Origin: Acidobacteriota bacterium
Lineage (GTDB): Bacteria > Acidobacteriota > Thermoanaerobaculia > Thermoanaerobaculales > Sulfomarinibacteraceae
NCBI GenBank assembly: GCA_015493585.1
Contig: WGCW01000044.1
Span: 1-64,000, forward strand
Reading direction: 5' to 3'
DNA length: 64,000 bases
Part shown: piece after piece, positions 46,728 to 55,341 of the stretch
How positions within the stretch are numbered: the first letter of the stretch is position 1
Layout of the letters: each line of letters starts with the position of its first letter
The notes under the pieces: model-generated
Told to the model about the DNA's origin: nothing
Databases searched by the model: none
The model's input: the letters and a program-made list of their open reading frames with translations, nothing else
Position numbers and translations under genes: made by a program

Positions 46728-48446
46728 ATGACTGAAAGGGATACGGTGCGGCTTCATCCAGCGTTGCTGGAACGGCTCGTGGCCATCGCGCGCCGGATGG
46801 AGGAGGTGCGCAGGCCCCGGGAAGCGGCTGATCTCCTCGAGATCGCGGCGGTTCTGTCCCCTCAGGGTGCCCATCTGCTCGACGAAGCGGAGAAGCTCCG
46901 GACGGAACCGGAGGAGGACCTGGAGCGAGAGCTCAAGCGGCGGAACCTCGAGTCCTCCCACGCGATTGGGATGGGGCACATTTTTCAGACCCGAGGCGAT
47001 CTCGACCGCGCCATGGAGATGTTCGATTTTGCCAAGCTTCGAACGCGCTACAACTACCTTGGGTATGCGGCGGCCGGCTACCTGCACCTTCGCAACGACA
47101 ACCCGGCCGAGGCGCTCCGGGAATTCTCTCAGGCCCGCCGCCTCAATCCTCTGGACCTCCGCCTGGCGATCGAGGCATCCCGGGCGGCGATGCAGATCGA
47201 GAGTTACGAAGTCGCTCTGGAGCATGCGGTCGATGCCTTGTTGCTCTCGCAGTGGGAGACCGACCGCGAGCAACAGCGGGACCGGCGGCGGGTGACAACG
47301 CTTGCGCGCCTGAGCGGGACGGACGATTCCAAGCTCGACGCGCTCATTGCCGAACGGGCGAAGGCCCTCCAGAAGGCCTGCGATCATGTGGCGTTGAGTC
47401 AAGCCAGGATCTTCTCGGCCCGCCACATCAAGCGGCGCCGCAAGACCGTCAGCCGGGAACCGGCAGCGCGCGAAGATCTCATCGTGCGCGCCGCTGAGCT
47501 CCGGCAAATGGCGCTCCTCGACCACTTCAACGACGATCAGTTGATCTCGCTTGCCCACTTGGTGCATCCCGCCACCTTCGAGCAGGCCCAGGTCATCTTC
47601 CGCGAGGATCTCGAGGGGCGCGACCTCTTCCTGGTGCGTGAAGGCACCGTCCACATGACGCGCCGGACACCGGCAGGCACCCAGATCCTGGCTGCGCTCG
47701 GCCCCGGTTCGCTCTTCGGCGAGGTCGCCTTCCTCGATGAGGAGCCACGCTCGGCGACGGCGATCGGGACGAACGGAGGCTCTCTCTTTATGATCCTGGC
47801 CGGTGAGCTCGATGCGGCCATCGCGTCGGACCGGGAGCTGGCGGTCAGCCTCTTATGGGCGTTTTGGAAGACGCTGACCGAGAAGGTCCGTGCCGCCAAC
47901 CTCGAGATGGGCGAGCTGTGGGAGACGAACGACGAGGCGCAACGCCGGGAGATCGAGCGCGAGCCGGGCGAGGCCGTCGACATTGGGACCGAGGAGAAGC
48001 TCGACCTCCTGCGAAGCCAGGGGCTCACCGGCCAGGAGCTCCGGCTGCTCGCATCATTCGCCCACGAGCGCCGGTACCAACCGGAATCGGTGATCTTCAC
48101 CGAAGGGGAGCGTGGCGATAGCCTCTACATCGTCGTCGACGGCGCCGTCCGGATTTCCAGGCTCGTCCCCGGAGTGGGCGAGGAATGCCTGACCATTCTC
48201 CGCCGGGGCGATATCTTTGGCGAGATGGCCCTCGTCGATGGGCAGCCGCGTTCTGCAGACGCCCGGGCACACACCGAAGGGTGCACCATCTTCTCAATCA
48301 GCCGGTCGGCGCTTCACGACGCGCTGGCGATGGATCCCGATGCCTCGGTTCAGTTCCTGTCGTTGCTGTGCAGGATCCTCTGCCGCCGCCTGCGTGCGAT
48401 GAACGACCGGCTCGTCGCCTGGAGGGTGATGGCCGCCCATCAGTAA
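46728..48446 (+). CDS. TPR protein with two cyclic-nucleotide-binding domains
   Basis: 572 aa from the ATG at 46728; a longer frame opens at 46521 but its extra 69 residues have no domain character and run towards the integrase relic. TPR-like helices (about 15-215) are followed by cNMP-binding domains at about 258-365 and 424-545. Each has a full phosphate-binding cassette with the critical Arg (FGEVAFLDEEPRSATA and FGEMALVDGQPRSADA), so both may bind nucleotide. There is no HTH or catalytic output, pointing to a scaffold or sensor role. A TATGAT box ends 9 nt upstream with AGAGG between, so the start mode is unclear. Confidence 0.85.
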   Translation: MTERDTVRLHPALLERLVAIARRMEEVRRPREAADLLEIAAVLSPQGAHLLDEAEKLRTEPEEDLERELKRRNLESSHAIGMGHIFQTRGDLDRAMEMFDFAKLRTRYNYLGYAAAGYLHLRNDNPAEALREFSQARRLNPLDLRLAIEASRAAMQIESYEVALEHAVDALLLSQWETDREQQRDRRRVTTLARLSGTDDSKLDALIAERAKALQKACDHVALSQARIFSARHIKRRRKTVSREPAAREDLIVRAAELRQMALLDHFNDDQLISLAHLVHPATFEQAQVIFREDLEGRDLFLVREGTVHMTRRTPAGTQILAALGPGSLFGEVAFLDEEPRSATAIGTNGGSLFMILAGELDAAIASDRELAVSLLWAFWKTLTEKVRAANLEMGELWETNDEAQRREIEREPGEAVDIGTEEKLDLLRSQGLTGQELRLLASFAHERRYQPESVIFTEGERGDSLYIVVDGAVRISRLVPGVGEECLTILRRGDIFGEMALVDGQPRSADARAHTEGCTIFSISRSALHDALAMDPDASVQFLSLLCRILCRRLRAMNDRLVAWRVMAAHQ

Positions 48447-48493
48447 CGCCCGGCAGCTCAGCCCCTTCGTCTACGGCCGCCACGAGGCTCTAT

Positions 48494-48716
48494 GAGGTTG
48501 TTGCGCTGTGCGGAACTCGTGTGATCCCAGCGGATACGACCACGATGGAAGCACGCTCACCCCAACGCCAAGGCAACCGGTCGCGGGGAGAGCGCCCGAG
48601 GGAGCGCGGACTTCAGTCCGCATCGCGCGCTCAACGCGTTCTGGTACAAAAAGATGCGGACTGAAGTCCGCGCTCCAAAGCTCCCTCCGGCCGACGGGGC
48701 ACAGCGCAACAACCTC
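48494..48716. repeat. Nested palindromic intergenic element
   Basis: The outer arms are perfect 18-bp inverted copies of GAGGTTGTTGCGCTGTGC (48494-48511 and 48699-48716). The inner arms are perfect 23-bp inverted copies around GCGGACTTCAGTCCGC (48601-48623 and 48654-48676) with a 30-nt loop. The inner sequence resembles common intergenic GGACTTCAGTCC repeats. No gene lies inside. It could be a miniature transposon or a structured RNA or terminator. Confidence 0.85.
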
Positions 48717-48753
48717 TCTATGAAGATCTGCGGCTGCCAGATCTTGGAATGAG

Positions 48754-48759
48754 TACAAT
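48754..48759 (+). promoter_or_regulatory. -10 box of tolQ, leaderless spacing
   Basis: TACAAT ends 6 nt before the tolQ GTG at 48766. No -35 at the right distance and no Shine-Dalgarno. Confidence 0.5.
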
Positions 48760-48765
48760 ACGCGG

Positions 48766-49440
48766 GTGGAGATTCTTCGCTATTTCGTGTCGACCGGGTG
48801 GGTGTCGAAGGTCGTTCTCCTCACCCTCCTTCTGTTTTCCCTCGGATCATGGTCGGTCATCCTCGCCAAGTGGCGCGAGCTTGCGGCTGCGCGCTCCGCG
48901 TCGGATGGCTTCATCAAAATGTTTCGTAAGGCGGGCCGTCTCAACGAAGTGGCCGAGGCGGCACCATCGTTTCGGGCATCCCCGCTCGTGGCGATGTTTC
49001 AGGCTGGGTACGCGGAGCTCGAAGCTCAGGTCCGGGTTGCGCGGCGGCGAGGCGATACCGAAGGCAACATTCATGTGCGGAGCTTAGATGGCGTTGCCAG
49101 AGCGGTCGAACGGGCGATCGGTGCGGAGCAGGAACGGCTGCAACGAGCTTTAGCGTTTCTCGCGACCACGGCCAGCGTCACGCCGTTCATCGGACTTTTT
49201 GGAACAGTCTGGGGCATCATGATCACGTTTCGGGCGATCGGCGCGACAGGATCGACGTCGATCGTCACAGTTGCGCCCGGCATTGCCGAGGCGCTCGTCA
49301 ACACCGCCGCAGGCCTGGTCGCTGCCATTCCGGCGGTCATCGCTTACAACCACCTGCTCAGCAAGGTCCGTCACCTGCGAAGGCGGATGGATGACTTTTT
49401 GCTCGAGCTCGTCAACCTGATCGAACGCAACTTTTCGTAG
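48766..49440 (+). CDS. tolQ: TolQ/ExbB proton-channel subunit
   Basis: 224 aa with three TM helices (about 12-35, 130-150, 165-190) and the family landmarks TPFIGLFGTVWGIM and GIAEALVNTAAGLVAAIPAV. With TolR it uses the proton gradient to energise the Tol system for outer-membrane constriction. GTG start, first gene of tolQRAB. Confidence 0.94.
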   Translation: MEILRYFVSTGWVSKVVLLTLLLFSLGSWSVILAKWRELAAARSASDGFIKMFRKAGRLNEVAEAAPSFRASPLVAMFQAGYAELEAQVRVARRRGDTEGNIHVRSLDGVARAVERAIGAEQERLQRALAFLATTASVTPFIGLFGTVWGIMITFRAIGATGSTSIVTVAPGIAEALVNTAAGLVAAIPAVIAYNHLLSKVRHLRRRMDDFLLELVNLIERNFS

Positions 49441-49444
49441 TGCG

Positions 49445-49867
49445 ATGGAGTGGAAACCTTCTTCCGGTGAAGACATGGGCAGCATGGCGGATATCAACGT
49501 CACACCGTTGGTCGATGTCATGCTCGTGCTGTTGATCATCTTCATCATCACGGCGCCAATGCTCGTCCAGGGGGTCAAGGTCAACCTGCCCAAGCAGAAC
49601 GCTGCCAGCATTGCCTCGAAACAGCAGGAACCGATCGTGCTGACCCTGACGGCCGATCGTTTGATCTATCTCGGCGATCAACCGGTTCACCTCAAGCTCC
49701 TGCCGCAACGGCTCGGAGCCGCGCTGGGAGGCCAGCCGCGGCCGGTCTACCTCAAGGCGGACGCAAAGCTCCCGTACGGTTTCGTCGTCAAGGTCCTGGC
49801 CGTGCTCGACAAGGTCGGCGTCGAACATGTCGGCATGGTGACGCAGCCCGAGGGGAGGGGTCCATGA
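49445..49867 (+). CDS. tolR: TolR/ExbD subunit
   Basis: 140 aa. One TM helix contains the proton-binding Asp (INVTPLVDVMLVLLIIF), followed by a periplasmic domain ending VEHVGMVTQPE. It partners TolQ. Begins 4 nt after the tolQ stop. An internal ATG (49475) is an alternative start. Confidence 0.93.
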   Translation: MEWKPSSGEDMGSMADINVTPLVDVMLVLLIIFIITAPMLVQGVKVNLPKQNAASIASKQQEPIVLTLTADRLIYLGDQPVHLKLLPQRLGAALGGQPRPVYLKADAKLPYGFVVKVLAVLDKVGVEHVGMVTQPEGRGP

Positions 49868-49923
49868 GCGGGGAGGAGACTCGCGGATGGGAGCGGGACG
49901 CCGATGATCCCAGGAGCGCCTAG

Positions 49924-50652
49924 ATGGACCCGGTTTCCCGCGTCCTCGAAGATCGCGCCCGCTTCAAGAGACCGTGGCTCCCGTGGATCGCCATCGCGGT
50001 CGCGTTCCACGTCCTCATCGGCGCGACGGTAATTCTTGCAGCCCGCCTGTCTCCCCGGCAGGTCATGACCTTGCCCTCGGTCTCAGTCCAGCTCGTCCAC
50101 CTGCCGAAACGCCACGGTCCGTCCCAACCGGGCCGTGTTCCGGTCCCAACGGCTGCGCCCGCGCCGGCGGCAACGCCAGCTCCGACGGCTCAGCCGAAGC
50201 CAACCCCGGCGCCACACGCGACGCGTCCGCCGGAGAAGGCCCCAAGACCCCCCAGTAAGAACGCCATGCCGGCGATCGGTGCGACGCCCGGCGCAGCGAC
50301 GCCAGCGCCAGCGGCCGCCGGTGGGAGCGGCCTGCACCTGGCCGGATCTGGGGCAAGCGGTCAACCCGCCATTCCCTCCGACTTCCAGTTCACGTACTAT
50401 GTACAGAGGATGCTGGCGCTGATCGAGGGCCACTGGTACAAGCCTCCCGCACCGCCTGGCACGCGTGCCGTCGTTCGTTTCCAGATTCTCAGGAGCGGCC
50501 AACTCGCCGGCATCGAGATTGAGAAGAGCTCCGGCTCTCCGAGCTTCGACAGAGCAGCCTTGCGAGCGATGTACGCGACAAATCCGCTTCCGCCGCTGCC
50601 GCCCGGATATGGGCCATCATCGTTGACCGTTCACCTTGCCTTTTCGGAGTGA
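49924..50652 (+). CDS. tolA: TolA/TonB-type periplasm-spanning protein
   Basis: 242 aa. A TM anchor (about 19-42) is followed by a Pro/Ala-rich linker (about 70-135) and a TonB/TolA C-terminal domain (about 160-242; VVRFQILRSGQLAGIEIEKS, SFDRAALRAMYATNPLPPLP). The linker is Pro-rich as in TonB rather than helical as in E. coli TolA. Between tolR and tolB it most likely acts as TolA, but TonB service for the large receptor is possible. Confidence 0.85.
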   Translation: MDPVSRVLEDRARFKRPWLPWIAIAVAFHVLIGATVILAARLSPRQVMTLPSVSVQLVHLPKRHGPSQPGRVPVPTAAPAPAATPAPTAQPKPTPAPHATRPPEKAPRPPSKNAMPAIGATPGAATPAPAAAGGSGLHLAGSGASGQPAIPSDFQFTYYVQRMLALIEGHWYKPPAPPGTRAVVRFQILRSGQLAGIEIEKSSGSPSFDRAALRAMYATNPLPPLPPGYGPSSLTVHLAFSE

Positions 50653-50654
50653 CC

Positions 50655-51944
50655 ATGCACCGTCTCAGCGTCTGGATGACCGCTACTCTCATATTGATCG
50701 CGGGCTTTCTCCCCGCCCAAAACGAGCTCTACCTCCAGATCACCCAGTCCCGTCTGGCCCGGGTTTCGGTGGCTGCCCCACCCCTGCTGGTGCTGCCAGG
50801 AACCCCGGCGGAGCAGGCCGGACTCTTCCAGAGCACGCTGGACGGGGATCTCGCGGCATCGGCCCCGATTTCCGTTCTCGATCCGAAGCTCTACGCGCTG
50901 GTCAAACCCGATCCGCGCCCCAAGATTCTCCATGAACGATGGAGGTCGATCGGCGCGCAGTTCCTTCTGACGGGCACGATTTCCAAGGCCGGAGGACAGC
51001 TCGTCGTTGAGGCGCGTCTCGTGGACCTCGCATCGGGGGAGTTTGCCTTCGCCAAACGGTACCGTGCCGGTCTGGCCTCCGCCAAGTTGATGGCCCACAC
51101 ACTTGCGAACGATCTCGTCAAGGTATTCACGGGCAGGCCCGGCCCATTCCTGTCCCGGATTGCCTTTGTCTCAGACCGCACCGGGCACCCGGAGCTCTGG
51201 GAGATGGCATGGGATGGAACCGGAGCGCGCCAGTTGACGAAGCACGGGAGCATCGCGATTGGACCTGCCTGGTCCCCCGATGGATCGAGAATCGCTTTCA
51301 CCTCATTTCTACGGGGCGGTCCCGCCCTCTACCTGCTGACCCCGAGCGAGGGATACCTCAAGCCACTCTGGAGCCAGGGAGGCGTGAACTCGTCGCCCAG
51401 CTTCTCGCCCGACGGGAAGAAAATCGCCTTTGCTTCGAGCCGGGATGGCAACGTCGACATCTGGGTGATCCCAACGGCTGGCGGAACCCCTCAGAGGCTG
51501 ACCACGGCCAGCGCCATCGACACCCAACCGGCGTGGTCTCCCAACGGACGCCAGATCGCGTTCACGTCGGCCCGGTCCGGCTCACCGCAGATCTACATCA
51601 TGGATGCCGACGGTTCCAACGTCAGGCGCCTGACCTTCAATGGCGGCTATTACGACGAAGCCGCCTGGTTCCCGGACGGTTCCCGCCTGATCTGCACCAC
51701 CCGCACAGGCGGACGTTTCCAGCTCGCGACGATCGACGTTGCGACGACCCAGGTGACGATCCTGCCCGGCCCCGGGAATAACGAGTCCCCGTGCTTCTCA
51801 CCGGACGGCTCGATGATCGCCTTCGTCTCTGATCGCACGGGAACCCAGCAGATTTACACGACCGATCCGAAGGGCCGTCCCAAACAGTTGACCTCGAAGG
51901 GCACCAACTATGGACCAACGTGGACGGGAGCCGGGGGAGAGTAA
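50655..51944 (+). CDS. tolB: TolB periplasmic beta-propeller
   Basis: About 429 aa from the ATG at 50655 (CGGAG 6 nt upstream); a GTG at 50649 overlapping the tolA stop is possible. It has a signal peptide (about 1-22), an N-terminal alpha/beta domain (GTISKAGGQLVVEARL) and a six-bladed propeller with repeating W/FSPDG and IAF motifs (PAWSPDGSRIAFTS, PSFSPDGKKIAFASS). Its usual partner gene pal is not downstream. Confidence 0.93.
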   Translation: MHRLSVWMTATLILIAGFLPAQNELYLQITQSRLARVSVAAPPLLVLPGTPAEQAGLFQSTLDGDLAASAPISVLDPKLYALVKPDPRPKILHERWRSIGAQFLLTGTISKAGGQLVVEARLVDLASGEFAFAKRYRAGLASAKLMAHTLANDLVKVFTGRPGPFLSRIAFVSDRTGHPELWEMAWDGTGARQLTKHGSIAIGPAWSPDGSRIAFTSFLRGGPALYLLTPSEGYLKPLWSQGGVNSSPSFSPDGKKIAFASSRDGNVDIWVIPTAGGTPQRLTTASAIDTQPAWSPNGRQIAFTSARSGSPQIYIMDADGSNVRRLTFNGGYYDEAAWFPDGSRLICTTRTGGRFQLATIDVATTQVTILPGPGNNESPCFSPDGSMIAFVSDRTGTQQIYTTDPKGRPKQLTSKGTNYGPTWTGAGGE

Positions 51945-51978
51945 GATACCAACGCCGTGAGTGTGCAAGGAGGACGTG

Positions 51979-52413
51979 ATGGGTGATCGCAAGTACCGCC
52001 ACCGGGGCTACATGGATGACGACGATGAGCGTGAGCGGCCGAGGAAGCGGGGACCTTCCGGGCAGGGCCGCCTGGAGGGAGCCCCGAGGGGAAGAGGCGT
52101 TGGCCTCCCCGGCGATGTCGTTTTTGCCTGTGCCCGGTGTGGCACGAAGATCAAGCAGCTTGGCGTGATCGCACCCGATGCCCGATGCCCAAAATGCGGC
52201 GAGCCGCTCCACACATGCACGAACTGCGCCTCCTTCGACACCAGCGCCCGGTTCGAATGCCGCAAGCCGGTCAAGGTGCGCGTTGAGAGCAAGTCGAAAG
52301 CAAACGATTGCCCCTACTTCCGCCCGAAAGCGGTGCGGGACCTCTCCTCTCGCGGCCCGTCCTCACCTGACGATGCCCGGGCCGCCTTCGACGCGCTGTT
52401 CAAGAAGGATTAA
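51979..52413 (+). CDS. Zinc-ribbon protein, function unknown
   Basis: 144 aa from the ATG at 51979, 5 nt after AAGGAGG. The N-terminal 50 residues are strongly charged (DDDDERERPRKRG). A double zinc-ribbon-like region follows: FACARCGTKIKQ, RCPKCGEPLHTCTNC and a later ECRKPV and DCPYF. No catalytic motif. It may be a nucleic-acid or protein adaptor. It follows tolB by 34 nt and overlaps the MFS gene start (TAATG). Confidence 0.8.
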   Translation: MGDRKYRHRGYMDDDDERERPRKRGPSGQGRLEGAPRGRGVGLPGDVVFACARCGTKIKQLGVIAPDARCPKCGEPLHTCTNCASFDTSARFECRKPVKVRVESKSKANDCPYFRPKAVRDLSSRGPSSPDDARAAFDALFKKD

Positions 52414-53756
52414 TGGACGTTGATCACCGATCGAGAAAGGACACGCAACAGATGACCTCTCAAGTTGGTCTGTTCCACCCCTCGCGCCGGCCTTACCGGT
52501 TTACCGTTCTGCTCTTCGTCAGCCTGCTGACGTACGGGAGCTACTTTGCGTACGACTCGCTCGGAGCCATCGCTCCAACCCTGCTCAAGGCGCTCGGCGT
52601 TGATCGCGGCGCGATCGGGGCGACCTACACGCTCTACAGCGTTGCCGCTATCGTGTCGGTCTTCCTCGGTGGCATGCTGATCGACCGGATCGGGACGCGT
52701 GCAGCGACGTTCATCTTCGCGTCGCTCGTTGTCTTCGGCGCAACGGTTGTCGCGCTCGCTCCAGGGATCTGGTGGATCTATGTCGGCCGCTTCATCTTCG
52801 GCGCAGGATCTGAGTCGCTCGTCGTTGCTCAGAGCGCGATCCTCGCCCGCTGGTTCAAAGGCAAGGAGTTGGCGCTCTCGTTCGGGATCGCGCTGACCAT
52901 CAGCCGTCTCGGCACGCTGTTCTCCTTCAACACCGAAGAGCTGATCGCGAAGTACTTCCACAACTACAAGGCCGCGTTGTGGGCCGCGGTTCTGCTCTGT
53001 CTCCTCTCGCTTGGTGCCGCGCTGATCTACTGGTGGATGGACGCCCGTGCCGAGAGGGTCTTGAAGCTCGAGGAGGGCGAGGCCGAGGACAAGGTCGTGC
53101 TCTCGGACATCAAGAGGTTCCCGAGGTCGTTCTGGTACGTCGCGCTCCTGTGTGTCACCTTCTACTCCGCGATCTTCCCCTTCACAGCGCTTTCGACCGA
53201 CTTCTTCCACGACAAGTGGGGGCTTCCGCTGGCTGCGGGAGGTACGGGCTCGTTCTTCTCACAGGTCTTCTCGAACTTCCTCCACATGTTCTCGACGGCC
53301 GGCGGCACGACGAGCATCATCATCTTCGCCTCAATGATCTTCGCACCGTTTGCCGGTCAGCTGGTCGATAAGATCGGTCATCGCGCCACTCTGATGGTCT
53401 TCGGAGCGTTGTTGATGATCCCCAGTTACCTGCTGATGGCGTTCACGCACATCCCGCCGCGCTGGCCGATGATCATGCTCGGCGCCGCATTCGTGCTGGT
53501 TCCTGCAGCGATGTGGCCGTCCGTGCCGCTGATCGTCCCCAAGGAGCTGACCGGCTCCGCGTTTGGGCTGATCACGATGATCCAAAACATCGGCCTGGCC
53601 CTGTTCCCATTCTTCAACGGAAAGCTGCGGGACATCACCCACACGTACACGGCGAGCATGATGATGTTCGCATGCCTCGGTGTGGCCGGTCTCATTTTTG
53701 CCTACCTCCTCAAGCGGGCTGACACACACGAGGGAGGCGCACTGGAAAGGCCGTAG
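52413..53756 (+). CDS. MFS transporter
   Basis: 447 aa, 12 TM helices in two halves. The motif A-like loop GGMLIDRIGTR lies between TM2 and TM3, and QLVDKIGHRATL in the second half. The start at 52413 overlaps the preceding stop (TAATG) with AAGAAGG upstream; an ATG at 52452 is an alternative. The family resembles nitrate/oxalate or sugar-acid permeases, but the substrate cannot be told. Confidence 0.88.
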   Translation: MDVDHRSRKDTQQMTSQVGLFHPSRRPYRFTVLLFVSLLTYGSYFAYDSLGAIAPTLLKALGVDRGAIGATYTLYSVAAIVSVFLGGMLIDRIGTRAATFIFASLVVFGATVVALAPGIWWIYVGRFIFGAGSESLVVAQSAILARWFKGKELALSFGIALTISRLGTLFSFNTEELIAKYFHNYKAALWAAVLLCLLSLGAALIYWWMDARAERVLKLEEGEAEDKVVLSDIKRFPRSFWYVALLCVTFYSAIFPFTALSTDFFHDKWGLPLAAGGTGSFFSQVFSNFLHMFSTAGGTTSIIIFASMIFAPFAGQLVDKIGHRATLMVFGALLMIPSYLLMAFTHIPPRWPMIMLGAAFVLVPAAMWPSVPLIVPKELTGSAFGLITMIQNIGLALFPFFNGKLRDITHTYTASMMMFACLGVAGLIFAYLLKRADTHEGGALERP

Positions 53757-53814
53757 GGAACCCGGCGGTATCGCTCTGACTGACGGGCTTCGAGACGCTT
53801 GAGGGACGGGCAGC

Positions 53815-54165
53815 TCAGCTCGCCGGGGCTTCCGGCGTGTCCCCGGAAGCTGGCGCGAGCAGGACGGCGGTGCCGTAGGCGAGGAGCTCAGCGGCACCTT
53901 GCATGGTTTCGGAGGTCATGAAACGGACGCTGACAACGGCGTCCGCACCGAGCTCCTTGGCCTCATCGATCATCCGGTCGAGCGCCTGCTCCCGGACCTC
54001 GGCGAGCATTTTGGTGTACTCCTTGACCTCGCCGCCGACGATGTTCCGCATCAACGCCATGATGTCCTTACCGATGTTTCTGGCACGGACCGCGTTGCCA
54101 CGGACGAGGCCCAGCGTCCGGACGATCTTCCGGCCCGCGATGGTTTCGGTCGTCGTGATGATCAT
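53815..54165 (-). CDS. YbjQ/UPF0145 family protein
   Basis: 116 aa from the ATG at 54165 (overlaps the anti-sigma stop, ATGA). A DUF74/YbjQ fold: GRKIVRTLGLVRGN, ALDRMIDEAKELGADAVV and ELLAYGTAV. Members are pentameric and called putative heavy-metal-binding, but the function is unproven. Third gene of the ECF sigma unit; the upstream frame extension is spurious. Confidence 0.9.
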   Translation of the reverse strand: MIITTTETIAGRKIVRTLGLVRGNAVRARNIGKDIMALMRNIVGGEVKEYTKMLAEVREQALDRMIDEAKELGADAVVSVRFMTSETMQGAAELLAYGTAVLLAPASGDTPEAPAS

Positions 54166-54605
54166 TTCATGATTCTCCTGTACCTGTCGGTCTTGAGGTC
54201 CCTCAGCCGGTCCAACAGCGCCGAGAGCAACAGCAGCGCTCCTGCGGCGATACCGCCAAAAGTCATGATGCGGACGATCGCCCCTTGAGATCCCCGCCAG
54301 GCTTCCCACAATGCGTAGCCGAGCACGAAGATCACCCAGGGGATCGCCAGCCACCAACCCAGCAGCCGGAACGTCAGACTGGCTCCGGTCCGCGGCCGTT
54401 CGTCCCACTCCTCATCGGAGGGGACTGGCAAGCCGGTCGTCATGGCAGCGTTTCGAATCCGCCGCAGATCCTCGTACAGCGCCCGGCAGTGGGGACACCG
54501 CTCGAGATGGAGGCGGACCTTCTGCTCATCGGCCTGGGTCAGCTCACCGTCGAGGAAGGCGGTGATCAGCCTCTCATCAAAGCCCATCGGGCACCGGTCA
54601 CGCAT
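54162..54605 (-). CDS. Anti-sigma factor with zf-HC2 domain
   Basis: 147 aa. The N-terminal zinc-binding anti-sigma domain has H-x3-C-x2-C (HLERCPHCRALYED). Two TM helices follow (about 84-104 and 112-132). The ATG at 54605 has GGAGGAGG 6-7 nt upstream and overlaps the sigma gene by 8 nt, so it very likely restrains that sigma factor at the membrane. Confidence 0.88.
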   Translation of the reverse strand: MRDRCPMGFDERLITAFLDGELTQADEQKVRLHLERCPHCRALYEDLRRIRNAAMTTGLPVPSDEEWDERPRTGASLTFRLLGWWLAIPWVIFVLGYALWEAWRGSQGAIVRIMTFGGIAAGALLLLSALLDRLRDLKTDRYRRIMK

Positions 54606-55224
54606 CGGCCGCCTCCTCCCCCGCCAGCCCGGTCTGCATGCTGGCGTGAACGGCCTGCCGGACCATCAACCGCCCACGGTGGAGGCGGGACATCACTGTT
54701 CCTCTTGGTAACCGGAGGATCCGCGCGATTTCGGCGTACGCCAGGCCGTGATAGTCCCGCAGGACGAGCACCTCCCGGTAATGGACGGGAAGCTCCTGGA
54801 CGGCGCGCCAGACAACTGACTGAAGCTGCCACCGGGAGGCCGTGGCTTCCGGTCCGGGGCCGGCTGCCGGGAGATCGTTTCCCCGTGCCTCGGTCAGCTC
54901 CTCCAACGACGATGCGCGGCGCACCCGTGCGCGGCGGAGCCGGTCCCGGGCCAAGTTACGGACGATCCGGTACAGCCATGGGCGAACCGGGCGCCGGGGA
55001 TCGAAGCGGCGCAGTGAACGAAAGAACCGGAGCATCGTATCCTGGGCCAGGTCGGCAGCGTCCTCCCGGTTCCCGGTCAGCTGCAACGCGAGGACGTACG
55101 CGAGCTTTCGGCAGAACGCTCCGAGCTCCTCGAGCGCGGCGGCATCACCGCTTTTCGCACGGACGATCAACCGCATCTCATCGGAGGGCACATCCGCGGC
55201 AGGGAGGCTCATCGTCATGCTCAC
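54598..55224 (-). CDS. ECF-family RNA polymerase sigma factor
   Basis: 208 aa, start GTG at 55224 (ATG at 55218 possible). Region 2 (REDAADLAQDTMLRFFRSL, RPWLYRIVRNLARDR) and region 4 (LPVHYREVLVLRDYHGLAYAEIARILRLPRGTVMSRLHRGR) are clear. A sigma/anti-sigma/YbjQ operon, divergent from the metallophosphoesterase. Confidence 0.92.
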   Translation of the reverse strand: MSMTMSLPAADVPSDEMRLIVRAKSGDAAALEELGAFCRKLAYVLALQLTGNREDAADLAQDTMLRFFRSLRRFDPRRPVRPWLYRIVRNLARDRLRRARVRRASSLEELTEARGNDLPAAGPGPEATASRWQLQSVVWRAVQELPVHYREVLVLRDYHGLAYAEIARILRLPRGTVMSRLHRGRLMVRQAVHASMQTGLAGEEAADA

Positions 55225-55229
55225 GCATC

Positions 55230-55235
55230 ATTCTA
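55230..55235 (-). promoter_or_regulatory. -10 box of ECF sigma operon, near-leaderless
   Basis: Minus-strand TAGAAT (55235-55230) ends 5 nt before the GTG at 55224 (11 nt before the ATG at 55218). Confidence 0.4.
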
Positions 55236-55315
55236 CGCCTGCGCGCCTCTTCTATTCCCGGTCTCCCGATCTTTGGGGGATACGCATGGCGAAATGGTGT
55301 ATACTCCGCACCGGT

Positions 55316-55339
55316 GCCCCGCGGGCGGGGCGTTTTTTT
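55316..55339 (+). terminator. Intrinsic terminator directly before the metallophosphoesterase
   Basis: GCCCCGC-GG-GCGGGGC stem, then G and seven T residues (55333-55339), 3 nt before the ATG at 55342. A TATACT box at 55300-55305 lies just upstream. No plus-strand gene precedes it for about 1.5 kb, so it may act on the leader RNA of this gene. Confidence 0.75.
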
Positions 55340-55341
55340 CG

